64,000 nucleotides of DNA from JANQPX01 sp039197065 (GTDB lineage Bacteria > Pseudomonadota > Alphaproteobacteria > Geminicoccales > Geminicoccaceae): NCBI GenBank assembly GCA_039197065.1, contig JBCCUL010000005.1, positions 83,823-147,822 on the forward strand, written 5' to 3'. A program made the translations under genes and the position numbers. The first letter of the stretch is position 1. Every line of letters starts with the position of its first letter. The notes under the pieces are model-generated. The model made no database searches. It was given only the letters and a program-made list of their open reading frames with translations, and was not told the origin of the DNA. Of this stretch, positions 50,616-59,640 are shown piece after piece.

Positions 50616-51767
50616 TTATTTGATGACCAGCTCCAGCGGCGCCTTGGATAAGGGTGCAGCGCCCTCGCTGCTGACGATGGAGGTGCGGCCTAGGGTCATG
50701 GCTTGGCCGGCGTCGCTGTCCATCAGGATCATGTGGAGGAAGAAGACCATGCCGGGTTCGATGACCGTGGGGTTGCCTGTGTAGAACATGGGATAGTCCA
50801 TCCAGCAGGGCGCGTAGACGGTGCCCAGCGAATAGCCGCAGGCGTTCAGGCGGTGGGGTTTGAGGCCGTGGCTGTCTATGACGCGGGCGTGGCTGTCGAA
50901 GACTGCGCCCATGGTGTTGCCGGGCTTGAGGGCCTCCTCACAGGCAAGTAACGCTTCGCGTGCTGCGCGGAACATTTTTTGCTCGTGGGGCGTGGGTTCT
51001 CCGATAACGAAGGTATTCATCAGGCAGGCGTGGTATTGGCGGTAGACGCCGGCATATTCGAGGGTGAGCTGGTCTTGGGCGTCCAGTTTGCGCCTGCCGG
51101 ATTTGTAGCGGCAGAGAAGCGCGTCGGGCCCCGACCCGATGATGAAGGGGTTGCCGGGATAGTCCCCGCCGCCCTTGAAGACAGCGCCCTGCATCGCCGC
51201 CAGAATATCCCCTTCGTCAGCCCCGGCGTGGGTCGCGCCAACGGCGGCCTCGAAGGCCTCGTCGGCGAGTTCGGCCGCGCGTCTGACATAGGCTAATTCT
51301 GCCTTCGACTTCGTAAGACGAAGCCCTGACACAAGATCGGATGCATCCCGCGCGACCGCGAAACCGTCCAGCGCCGCATCCACCTGCTTGCCGCGCGCGG
51401 CGGTGAGGCCGGTGGCGTCGTATTCAATGCCGAGGCGCTTGCCTTCGAGGCCGCCGCGCCGGAGGAGGTCTTTCAGATCGTCAGCGGGCGTCGCGCCATC
51501 GCGATCGACCCAGATGCGGATGTCTTCGATGATCGAGGTGTTCTGGGCCTGGCGCAGATCGGGTGCTCGGGTGAGGAGCACGATCTCGCCGTCGGCGCGC
51601 AGGATCAGGCATTGGAAGAAGCAAAAACCGAAGGTGTCGTAGCCCGTGAGCCAATACATGCTCTCCTGCTTGAACATGAGGAGGGCATCGAGGTTCCTCG
51701 CCGTCATGGCCGCCAGCGTGCGCCGCCGGCGCTCGGCGAACTCGTCCTTCGTGAAATGCAGGGCCAT
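50616..51767 (-). CDS. M24-fold (creatinase/aminopeptidase P-like) protein lacking metal ligands
   Basis: 383 residues. N-terminal creatinase-N domain (LDALLMFKQESMYWLTGYDTFG), then a pita-bread fold. The metal positions of M24 peptidases are changed: LEYAGVYRQYHACLMNT replaces the two Asp, GYSLG replaces the His of GHGIG, and MVFFLHM replaces the Glu. It therefore resembles creatinase- or ectoine-hydrolase-type members that use no metal, acting on a small C-N substrate. Last gene of an operon: kinase, enolase-like, M24. Confidence 0.85.
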   Translation of the reverse strand: MALHFTKDEFAERRRRTLAAMTARNLDALLMFKQESMYWLTGYDTFGFCFFQCLILRADGEIVLLTRAPDLRQAQNTSIIEDIRIWVDRDGATPADDLKDLLRRGGLEGKRLGIEYDATGLTAARGKQVDAALDGFAVARDASDLVSGLRLTKSKAELAYVRRAAELADEAFEAAVGATHAGADEGDILAAMQGAVFKGGGDYPGNPFIIGSGPDALLCRYKSGRRKLDAQDQLTLEYAGVYRQYHACLMNTFVIGEPTPHEQKMFRAAREALLACEEALKPGNTMGAVFDSHARVIDSHGLKPHRLNACGYSLGTVYAPCWMDYPMFYTGNPTVIEPGMVFFLHMILMDSDAGQAMTLGRTSIVSSEGAAPLSKAPLELVIK

Positions 51768-51782
51768 GTTGGCCTTCCTTTC

Positions 51783-53087
51783 TTATCCCTTGGAAAACAG
51801 GCCGCCACCGCGCAGGGCCTTTCGCCCGGCAAATCGCCCGCCATCGCCGATGGCTTCTTCGATGCGGAGGACTTCGTTCCATTTAGCCATGCGTTCGGAT
51901 CGCGAGAAGGAGCCGACCTTGAGCTGGCCGGCGTTCCAGCCGACGGCGAGATGGGCGATGGTGATATCCTCGGTTTCGCCGGAGCGGGCGGAGACGATGG
52001 TGTCGAAGCCGGCGATGCGTGCGGCGTCGAAGGCGGCTTTGGTCTCGGTGAGCGTGCCGCGCTGGTTGGGCTTGACCAGAAGCGCATTGGCGGCGTTCAG
52101 GGCCGCTGCCCTGTGCACCCGTTCGGCGTCGGTCACTAGGAGGTCATCGCCGATGATCTGCAGGTTCTCGCCGGCGAGTGCGGTAAAGGCGCGAAAGCCG
52201 TCGATATCGTCCTCGGCGAGCGGGTCCTCGATCGAGAGGATCGGGTAGCGCTGGAGCCAGCTTCTCAAAAGATCGATCATCTCGCCACTGTCGAGTTCAC
52301 GGTCTTCGAGCGCCAGGCGGTAGCGGCCTTCGCTGCCGAACTCGGAGGCCGCGATGTCGAGGGCGATGCCGACCTGATCGGCAGGCCGATAGCCCGCACG
52401 CTCGACCGCGCGCACCAACGTGTCGAGCGCCTGTTCGTTGGTCTCGAAGACAGGCCAGAACCCGCCCTCGTCGGCAACGCCCGCAAGCCGCCCCGCCTCA
52501 CCCAGCAGCGTACCCGCTGCACGGTAGACTTCTGCTGTCCAATCCAGCGCTTCGGCGAAGCTTTCAGCGCCTGGGCAGACGATCATGAAGTCCTGGATGT
52601 CGACCCGTCGACCGGCATGCGCGCCGCCGCCGAAAATCTGGATCTCCGGGAGCGGGATGATCAAGGGGCGGTCGCCGGCGAGATAGCGGAAGAGCGGCTG
52701 GGCGGCAGCGGCGGCGGCCGCGTGAGCGTTCGCCATCGAAACCGCGATCGTGGCGTTGGCGCCCAGACGCGACTTATCATGGGTGCCATCCAGATCGATC
52801 AGACGCCGATCGACAAGTCCCTGATCAGTGGCGTCCAAGCCCTGCAGCGCCGGCGCGATCTCATGCTCGACCGCATCGACCGCCTGTCTGACATCGTAGC
52901 CGCCGAAGGCCTCCCCGCAATCCCGCCGATCGAGCGCTTCCGCCGAGCCGGTGGACGCACCTGCAGGGGCGATCGCACGGCCATAGGACCCGTCGGTCAG
53001 CACCACTTCGGCCTCGACCGTGGGACGCCCCCGCGAATCCCAGACCCGACGTCCCCGTACCTTGTCGATCAGCGTGCGATTGCTCAT
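51783..53087 (-). CDS. Enolase paralogue with altered active site
   Basis: 434 residues, full enolase length. WDSRGRPTVEAEV, GANATIAVSMANA, ADEGGFWP, IEDPLAEDD, GDDLLVT and KVGSFSRSERMAKWNE are enolase motifs, and the metal Asp/Glu positions (LDIAASEF, IEDP, GDDL) are kept. Changes: PAGASTG for PSGASTG, VDIQDFM for (Q)EFM, and SARSGETED for SHRSGETED, so one catalytic-loop Ser, the Glu and the His are altered. Such changes argue for a substrate other than 2-phosphoglycerate. It overlaps the kinase stop by ATGA. Confidence 0.88.
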   Translation of the reverse strand: MSNRTLIDKVRGRRVWDSRGRPTVEAEVVLTDGSYGRAIAPAGASTGSAEALDRRDCGEAFGGYDVRQAVDAVEHEIAPALQGLDATDQGLVDRRLIDLDGTHDKSRLGANATIAVSMANAHAAAAAAAQPLFRYLAGDRPLIIPLPEIQIFGGGAHAGRRVDIQDFMIVCPGAESFAEALDWTAEVYRAAGTLLGEAGRLAGVADEGGFWPVFETNEQALDTLVRAVERAGYRPADQVGIALDIAASEFGSEGRYRLALEDRELDSGEMIDLLRSWLQRYPILSIEDPLAEDDIDGFRAFTALAGENLQIIGDDLLVTDAERVHRAAALNAANALLVKPNQRGTLTETKAAFDAARIAGFDTIVSARSGETEDITIAHLAVGWNAGQLKVGSFSRSERMAKWNEVLRIEEAIGDGGRFAGRKALRGGGLFSKG

Positions 53088-54085
53088 CGGCTCTCTCCCA
53101 AAGACCAGTCCGTTCGGAGTTCAAGGAGACGCTTCGGCGGCGTGTCGAGCCGGGCTCTCGCAAAAGCGCGCACCCGATCCTTGTCGCTCTCTTCGGTGAG
53201 ATATTCGACCGGTGATTTGCCGTCGATCCGCCCGAGCATCAATCCTGGCAGAAGAGCTGCGGTTCGGGCTTCGAGATTTCCTCTCGGTTCCCAATCGACG
53301 CCTGCCAGATAGCGTTCAACGAGGGCATCGAAGCAGTCGAGGAAAGCGGCCTCCGCCTCGGGCACCCAGACGCTTTTCAGGAAGAGGTGATTGAGGCAAA
53401 AGGCGAGATCGAAGGCCGGATCGCCGAACCAGGCGCATTCGGCATCCAGAAAGACCGGCCCGTCGTCGCCGATCAGGATGTTTTTCGGGCTGACATCGCC
53501 ATGAACCAAGGCCAGCCTGGTGCTGCGCGTCGTTTCGATCAGACGATGCAAGGCAGGGGCCTGGTCAGGATGGGCCGATGCGGTCGCCGCCAGATATGGC
53601 TCGAGGCGGATGTCGTAGAAGATGTCGTCGGTCGCGAAACGTTCCGGGAGACCTTGCCGCTTCGCGCTCGCCGAATGAATGCGCACCAGGCGATCGCCGA
53701 CGGCTGAGGCGGTCTCAGGATCGGCTTTCCCCTGGCGGAGCTGATCCTTCCAAAGCGCGAAGCGTTCCGGCGACAGAAAGTCCATGGCCAGAACGCCGCT
53801 TTCCTCATCCTGTCCGAGCAGCGCCGGCACCGCTTCGGGCACGATGCGCGCCGCTTCGCGCATCCAGGCCGCCTCATAAGCGTTGCGCTCGATCGGCGCG
53901 AACCAGTCTGCGGCGACCTTCAGCTTGGCCAGCGCCCTTTTGACGCAGATCGTGCGGGTTCGCGTCCGCACCTTCCAGATGTCGGACGAAACACCGCCGC
54001 CGAGCGCTTCGGCTTCCGGCTGTTCCCCCGTTTCCAGAAGGCCGAGGCGGCGAAGGGCTGAAAGGAGCTCGTCATCAAATTCCAA
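53084..54085 (-). CDS. Aminoglycoside phosphotransferase-family kinase
   Basis: 333 residues. LVHGDVSPKNILI is the catalytic loop (HGD..N) and FLDAECAWFGDPAFDLAF the metal-binding DxD-type region; ICVKRALAKLKV has the ATP-contacting Lys. Small-molecule kinase family (APH, choline kinase, methylthioribose kinase, homoserine kinase). As first gene of the operon it could make the phosphorylated substrate of the enolase paralogue. Substrate unknown. Confidence 0.86.
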   Translation of the reverse strand: MEFDDELLSALRRLGLLETGEQPEAEALGGGVSSDIWKVRTRTRTICVKRALAKLKVAADWFAPIERNAYEAAWMREAARIVPEAVPALLGQDEESGVLAMDFLSPERFALWKDQLRQGKADPETASAVGDRLVRIHSASAKRQGLPERFATDDIFYDIRLEPYLAATASAHPDQAPALHRLIETTRSTRLALVHGDVSPKNILIGDDGPVFLDAECAWFGDPAFDLAFCLNHLFLKSVWVPEAEAAFLDCFDALVERYLAGVDWEPRGNLEARTAALLPGLMLGRIDGKSPVEYLTEESDKDRVRAFARARLDTPPKRLLELRTDWSLGESR

Positions 54086-54254
54086 GGCTGCTCCAGACGG
54101 TCGAAATGGACTTGTCGCTCCTCATCATGATCGGAATGCGGCCGGCTTGCAATTGGAGCCATGACGCGTTTCGGACGTTGTATTTTTCAACCTTTAGTTG
54201 CTTCACGAGTTGTGATAGACGCTTGATGAGAACGCTCTCGAACCATCCCGGATC

Positions 54255-56666
54255 ATGCCCGACAATTCAGCCCAATCCTCGGCCCAGCCCGCCAGCAACG
54301 ATGCCGCCCCTCATCCTGGAAAACCGCTCTGGGTCGTGGGTGTCGGGGCCGGCGCCGGCGGTCTGGAAGCCATTCAGCTTCTGTTCGGCTCGATGCCGGC
54401 CGACGCCGAACTCGCCTTCGTCATCTGCAGGCGGGTGCAGTCCGGCCTCACCGACCCGCTCGCCGATCTGCTTTGCACCCAAACCGCGATGCCGGTTGTG
54501 CGCGCCGCTGACGGGATCAGGCTTCAGGCCGGCCACATCTATCTGGTGCCGCCGAATGCGCGCATGGTCCTTCTCAAAGACAGGCTCGTAACCTTCGGCG
54601 CCGATGCCGAGGATGACGAGGGCGACTCCGCCATCTACACGGCCGTCTCGCCCATCGATGTCCTGCTGCATTCGCTTGCCGCGTCCGTCGGACGATCGGC
54701 GATCGCCGTCATCCTCTCGGGCAATGACGAGGATGGCGTGCGCGGCTGCGCCTCGATCAGGGACCATGGCGGCATGGTGCTGGCGCAACATCCTGAGAGC
54801 ACCGAATTCGCCAAGATGCCAAGTCAAGTCATCGCTGCCGAGCTGGCTTCGGCCGTGGCCCCGCCGGGCGCGATCGCGGATCTGATCTGGCGCCATGTCG
54901 GCAAGATGCGAGCGCCGGCTTCAAAGAAACGCGGGAGCCGCGACGACGACGCGCTCGCGCGCATCACGGCTCTTCTTGAGGCCCGCTTCGCCATCGATAC
55001 CCATGCCTATCGTCCCTCGCTCGTGGCGCGGCGGGTGCGACGGCGACTGGCGCTGTCCAAGGTCGAGACGCTCGCCGACTATGTCCGCCTCCTGGACAGC
55101 GACGAGGCGGAACTCACCGCTCTGCATGATGACCTCCTGATCCGGGTCACGACCTTCTTCCGCGATGTCGAGGCATTCGGCGTGCTGGCGCGCGAGGTGG
55201 TGCCAGCCCTGGTTCTCGGCATGTCCATGGAGCAACCGCTCCGGGTCTGGGTTCCCGCCTGCGCCAGCGGCGAGGAAGCCTATTCGATCGCCATGCTTAT
55301 CCTCGACCAGATCGAGCGAACGGGTGCGGCGACGCACCTGGAGGTCCTGGCGAGCGATCGTCATGAGCCGGCGCTCAAACATGCGCGCGTCGGGCGCTAT
55401 CTCCGGGATCGCCTGAGCAATGTGCCGCCTGAACTGATCAACCGCTACATGGAGGACGATGGCGATTGTTTTAAAGTCGGCGCCCAGCTGCGCCGACATG
55501 TCACCTTCGTCGCCCACGACATCCTTCGAGCGCCCGCACCTGACGACATCGGTCTGGTGAGCTGCCGCAATCTCCTGATCTATCTCGCCGCCGCGTCTCG
55601 GGAAAAGGCGCTTGTGACCTGTTCCGCCGCCTTGAGGCCGGACGGTTTCCTGTTTCTCGGTCCAAGCGAGCAGCCCGGCCATCTGACGGCAGGCCTCGAA
55701 ACCATCCACGGCAAGTGGCGGATCTATCGGAAAATACCGCCGCCCAGGGTCGATGATGCTTTGGTCAGGCTTTCCGAGGCCCGGAAAAAGGCGCCGGCCG
55801 AAGCCATCGAGCCGCCCGAAACGGATGATGTCCCGCCAGCCGAAAGGTCGACTGGCGATGCCGGCAAACGGAACTATCTCGAAGGGGTGCTCGCTGAAAA
55901 TCAGCGCATGCTGGAAGGCACGATCGACACGCTTTTGGCCTCAAACGATACGCTTCGCCGGCGCAATCGCGATCTGCGCGCTGAAAACCAACGCCTCGCT
56001 AACGCTCATGCCGCCCTCGACGACGTCGCCACCATGATCGCGCATGATCTGAAGATGCCGCTCGGCACGGTCCGCCGCATGGCCGATCAGCTCAAGACGA
56101 GGCTGGAGGCTAACGAGCGAGACACGGGCATCATCGCCAGCCTCCAGCCAATGCAGCATCAGCTCATCGCACTCGGCCGTCTGATCGACGATCTCTTGAC
56201 CTATGCACGCCAAGGGCCTGGCGACGCATCCGACATGCAATCGTTCGACGTGACAAACCTGCTGCGCGAAACCCTCACGCTGATCGGCCTGCCCAAGGGC
56301 GTGAAGGTGCTGATAAAGCCGCGTTCGCTCGAGATCTCGACCTTTCGGATACCGCTCGCCTGCATTCTTCGCAATCTCCTCGGACAAGCCATCGAGCGCA
56401 TAGGCGACGCGGACGGCGCCATTCGGATCGAAGGCACTCCCGACGCTCATCTTCTGGAGGTCACGATCGCCGACAATGGTGCGCAACAGTACGACCAAAA
56501 CGGCGAGCTCGGCCTCGCGATCGTCCGCCAGCTCCTGGACGCAGCCGGCGGCCGGCTGACAATGGGCGCCAACAAGTCCGGCGTCGGCCATCATGTGCGC
56601 TTCACCTGGCCGATCAAAAACATCGCCGCATCGGCGGCAAGGTCGAACTCGTCCCAATCCGCCTAG
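54255..56666 (+). CDS. CheB-CheR-histidine kinase fusion with degenerate catalytic residues
   Basis: 803 residues. CheB-like domain at about 24-210; the nucleophile Ser is Gly33 (VGVGAGAGG for VGIGASAGG) and the His is Arg60 (ICRRVQ for VQHLSP), only Asp160 (NDEDG) remaining, so methylesterase activity is unlikely. CheR domain at about 225-490 looks intact (VWVPACASGEEAYSIAM; VSCRNLLIYL). A coiled coil (about 540-590) leads to HisKA with phospho-His (MIAHDLKMPL) and an ATPase domain whose N box reads LLGQAIE (Asn to Gln) although DNG and a GLA motif remain. Cytoplasmic. No receptor or CheY gene is adjacent. Confidence 0.88.
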   Translation: MPDNSAQSSAQPASNDAAPHPGKPLWVVGVGAGAGGLEAIQLLFGSMPADAELAFVICRRVQSGLTDPLADLLCTQTAMPVVRAADGIRLQAGHIYLVPPNARMVLLKDRLVTFGADAEDDEGDSAIYTAVSPIDVLLHSLAASVGRSAIAVILSGNDEDGVRGCASIRDHGGMVLAQHPESTEFAKMPSQVIAAELASAVAPPGAIADLIWRHVGKMRAPASKKRGSRDDDALARITALLEARFAIDTHAYRPSLVARRVRRRLALSKVETLADYVRLLDSDEAELTALHDDLLIRVTTFFRDVEAFGVLAREVVPALVLGMSMEQPLRVWVPACASGEEAYSIAMLILDQIERTGAATHLEVLASDRHEPALKHARVGRYLRDRLSNVPPELINRYMEDDGDCFKVGAQLRRHVTFVAHDILRAPAPDDIGLVSCRNLLIYLAAASREKALVTCSAALRPDGFLFLGPSEQPGHLTAGLETIHGKWRIYRKIPPPRVDDALVRLSEARKKAPAEAIEPPETDDVPPAERSTGDAGKRNYLEGVLAENQRMLEGTIDTLLASNDTLRRRNRDLRAENQRLANAHAALDDVATMIAHDLKMPLGTVRRMADQLKTRLEANERDTGIIASLQPMQHQLIALGRLIDDLLTYARQGPGDASDMQSFDVTNLLRETLTLIGLPKGVKVLIKPRSLEISTFRIPLACILRNLLGQAIERIGDADGAIRIEGTPDAHLLEVTIADNGAQQYDQNGELGLAIVRQLLDAAGGRLTMGANKSGVGHHVRFTWPIKNIAASAARSNSSQSA

Positions 56667-56769
56667 AGCTTTTCCCGAACAGGTGGAAACACCTGTTCGA
56701 TAAGGAAATGCTGCGAAACAAAGAGATAGAGCGTGTATCACGATCACACCCGATCGGGATCCGCTCTAG
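56665..56769 (+). repeat. Family 3 repeat, copy 3
   Basis: Starts at the stop codon of the CheBR kinase (CTAGAGCTTTTCCCGAACAG), includes GATAGAGCGTGTATCACGATC and ends CCGCTCTAG. About 105 bp, about 80 percent like copy 2 by eye. Ends are TAGAGC/GCTCTA inverted. Confidence 0.85.
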
Positions 56770-56812
56770 TGGCATGGCCACATCATTGTGGTGTAACCAC
56801 ATCATTTGACGT
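56769..56812. repeat. Family 2 element E (degenerate end)
   Basis: GTGGCATGGCCACATCATTG followed by a second GTAACCACATCATTTGACG; joins directly to the family 3 copy at a CTAG. It lies in the 243-bp gap before the penicillin acylase gene. Confidence 0.6.
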
Positions 56813-56909
56813 CCTTGGTCAGTGACAAGACCAGCCGTTTTGGCGATGCTCCCGCAAAGTGAGGATGAGCCATGCTGGAAACTGTGGGCGGGCTGGGACG
56901 GCCGACATC

Positions 56910-59294
56910 ATGAGAAGAGCGCTTCGTTGGACCGGCTACGGGCTGCTCGGGCTTCTCTTGCTGGCGTTGATCTTGAGCGCTGCCGGTTACGTCTGGCTGC
57001 GCCAAAGCCTGCCGGTTGTCGACGGCGAGCAGCTGGTGAAAAATCTTGATCATCCTGTGGAGATCGTGCGCGATCGCCATGCGATCCCGCATATCAGCGG
57101 CGAGAGCGTGCTCGATGTCCTCTTCGCGCAGGGCTATGCCCATGCCCAGGACCGGCTTTGGCAAATGGAGTTTCAGCGCCGGGTGGGCGCTGGCCGTCTC
57201 GCCGAGATTGCCGGCAGCGATGCGCTGCCCACCGACCGTTTCATGCGCCTGCTCGGCTTCTATCGCGTCGCCGAGGCCAGCATCGCCCATCTCTCAGAGG
57301 ATTCGATCGCCTGGCTGAACGCCTATGCCGACGGCGTCAATGCCTTTCTCGATGAGCGCAGCGGTCCGCTGCCGCCTGAATTCATTCTGCTGCGCCACGA
57401 CAAGATCGAGCCATGGAAGCCCGCCGACAGCATCGTCTGGATCAAGATGATGGCGCTCGATCTCAGCCGGAACTGGCGAAACGAGCTCCTGCGCGCGCGT
57501 CTGGCAACCGTGCTTACCGAGGAGCAGGTCGCCGATCTCTGGCCGGACTATCCGAGCGACGCGCCGGTGACGCTTGCAGCGCTCAAAGACAGCCTCGACC
57601 TCGATCGCCTGGCCTCCGTCCTGCCGGCAGCGCCGCCTCCGGGCATCGGCTCGAACGCCTGGGCGGTATCCGGCGGCCGCAGCAGCACGGGCGCACCGCT
57701 GCTCGCCAATGATCCGCATCTCGGCTATCGGGCACCTGGCACCTGGCACCTGGCCCATCTCAAATCCCCCGAACTCGAACTGATCGGCGCCGGCCTTCCC
57801 GGCGTGCCGGGCATCGTGCTCGGCCATAACGGCGATGTCGCCTGGGGCATGACCAATACCGGACCGGACAGCCAGGACCTCTTCATCGAGAAGATCGATC
57901 CTGCCGATCCCAGCCGCTATCTGACGCCCGAGGGATCAGCGCCCTTCGATGTCAGAATCGAGGTGATCAAGGTCAAGGACGCCGATGATATCGAAATGAC
58001 GGTGCGCGGCACGCGGAACGGGCCGGTGATTTCCGATCTCTTGAGCAACACCGGCGGTCTTACCGACGACGGTCACGTTCTGGCGCTCGCCTGGACCGCG
58101 TTCATCGAGAACGACACTAGCATCGAAACCCTGTTCCGCCTCGCCGAGGCGCGGGACTGGGCAAGCTTTCAAAAGGCCGTCGAGGGACATAATACGCCGC
58201 AACAGAACCTGTTCTATGCGGATCGTGCCGGTCATATCGGCATGATCGCTCCGGGCCGGGTGCCGGTGCGCCGATCCGGCGACGGTCTTTGGCCCGTACC
58301 GGGCTGGACCGGCGACCATGACTGGATCGACGTCATCCCGGCTGACGCCTTGCCGAAGCGCGCCGACCCTCCGAGCGGCCAGCTGATCAACGCCAATAAT
58401 CGGTTGGTGCCTGCCGACTATCCCCATCTGATCACGGCCATCTGGGAACCACCCCACAGGGCAGAACGGATCGAAGCGCTGATCGGCGACGGCCAGCATG
58501 ATCTCGATAGCCTCGCCCGCATCCAACGGGACGAATTCTCGTTGCTGGCGCACAATGTTCTGCCTCACATGCTCAAGGCCAGCCCCAGCAATGATCGCGC
58601 CAAAGATGCCGCCGAACGGCTGTCCTCCTGGGATCGGGTGATGCGCGCCGAGGCCGCCGAGCCGCTGATGTTCGCCACCTGGTATCGAATGTTCACCCGA
58701 TTGATCTATCAGGACGAGCTCGGCCCGCTGTTCGGATCCTATTGGGGCATCCGCCCGCAATTCATCGAGCGGGTGCTCGAGGAAAAACAGGTCTGGTGCG
58801 ATGATATCGAGACGGATCCGGCCGAGAGCTGCGCGGACCTCGCCGGAGCAGCGCTCGATCTGGCGCTCGACGATCTCGAGAAACGCTTCGGCGACGATCC
58901 CGCCGACTGGCGCTGGGGGGACGCTCATCCCGCCACCATGACCCATCCGATCCTCGGCCGGCTTCCGGTCATCAAGCATCTCGTCAATATCATCCAGCCC
59001 GTAGGCGGTGACAGCGTGACGGTCAATGTCGGCCATTACGCCCAGCATAACGAGGCCGATCCCTTCGCCAGCATCCAAGGGGCCAGCTATCGCGGGCTTT
59101 ACGATCTCGCCGAACTGGACCGTTCGCGCTTCATCACAGCCACCGGTCAGTCCGGCAATCCTCTATCCGCCCATTATCGGGACCTCACCGAACTCTGGGC
59201 AGCCGGCGAGACCGTGCCCATGCTTCGCGATCCCGAGCGCTACGACAGCGATGCCATTGGCCGCCTCACGCTCAGGCCCGAAGGCCGGAACTGA
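56910..59294 (+). CDS. Penicillin acylase family Ntn-hydrolase
   Basis: 794 residues from ATG 56910; the frame is open from 56859. N-terminal membrane/signal segment (LLGLLLLALILSAAGYVWL), then HPVEIVRDRHAIPHI and FAQGYAHAQDRLWQME of the alpha chain. GSNAWAVSGGRSSTG contains the processing Ser that becomes the N-terminal nucleophile of the beta chain; NDPHLG and GHNGDVAWGMTN follow. Exported, autoprocessed amidase; may act on acyl-homoserine lactones, beta-lactam side chains or other N-acyl compounds. Confidence 0.92.
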   Translation: MRRALRWTGYGLLGLLLLALILSAAGYVWLRQSLPVVDGEQLVKNLDHPVEIVRDRHAIPHISGESVLDVLFAQGYAHAQDRLWQMEFQRRVGAGRLAEIAGSDALPTDRFMRLLGFYRVAEASIAHLSEDSIAWLNAYADGVNAFLDERSGPLPPEFILLRHDKIEPWKPADSIVWIKMMALDLSRNWRNELLRARLATVLTEEQVADLWPDYPSDAPVTLAALKDSLDLDRLASVLPAAPPPGIGSNAWAVSGGRSSTGAPLLANDPHLGYRAPGTWHLAHLKSPELELIGAGLPGVPGIVLGHNGDVAWGMTNTGPDSQDLFIEKIDPADPSRYLTPEGSAPFDVRIEVIKVKDADDIEMTVRGTRNGPVISDLLSNTGGLTDDGHVLALAWTAFIENDTSIETLFRLAEARDWASFQKAVEGHNTPQQNLFYADRAGHIGMIAPGRVPVRRSGDGLWPVPGWTGDHDWIDVIPADALPKRADPPSGQLINANNRLVPADYPHLITAIWEPPHRAERIEALIGDGQHDLDSLARIQRDEFSLLAHNVLPHMLKASPSNDRAKDAAERLSSWDRVMRAEAAEPLMFATWYRMFTRLIYQDELGPLFGSYWGIRPQFIERVLEEKQVWCDDIETDPAESCADLAGAALDLALDDLEKRFGDDPADWRWGDAHPATMTHPILGRLPVIKHLVNIIQPVGGDSVTVNVGHYAQHNEADPFASIQGASYRGLYDLAELDRSRFITATGQSGNPLSAHYRDLTELWAAGETVPMLRDPERYDSDAIGRLTLRPEGRN

Positions 59295-59449
59295 CGATCA
59301 CCGCCGTCAGCGCACCCGTCGACGGCGTGCCGCCGAGCTTCGGAAGGATGCCTTCGGGATCTTCCGAGGTGTTCGTACCAACAAGCCGGAAACACAGTCT
59401 GCTCGGGCCGGGCTCCCGCTGAGCTGCCCGGATGCGCCGGCGACCGCGT

Positions 59450-59489
59450 CAGCGGACAGCGGACAGCGGACAGCGGACAGCGGACAGCG
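59450..59489. repeat. Tandem 7-bp repeat
   Basis: The unit CAGCGGA is repeated between five and six times without change. It lies about 155 bp past the acylase stop and does not sit in a gene. Confidence 0.85.
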
Positions 59490-59501
59490 CTTCATCATGT
59501 C

Positions 59502-59640
59502 TTAATCTATTCCTGTCACCATTCGTCATCTCGTTGGTCTATGCGACACTAGGAATCCGCCCACCGGCAGGGCGTCGAGTCCGGACACGGATTCCCAGGA
59601 TCGCATGGACCAGAGCGTGATGGTCCCACACAAACGTTAA
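59502..59640 (+). repeat. Family 1 hairpin element, copy 7
   Basis: Arms at 59535-59612; the left arm is decayed (TGGTCTATGCGACACTAGGA), the right intact (CCCAGGATCGCATGGACCA). Outer TTAAT (59502) and GTTAA (59636). Confidence 0.8.

Noticed and set aside
15380..59640. CRISPR array interpretation of the repeats
   Set aside because: Copies are dispersed over 44 kb rather than regularly spaced, and no cas gene is present.
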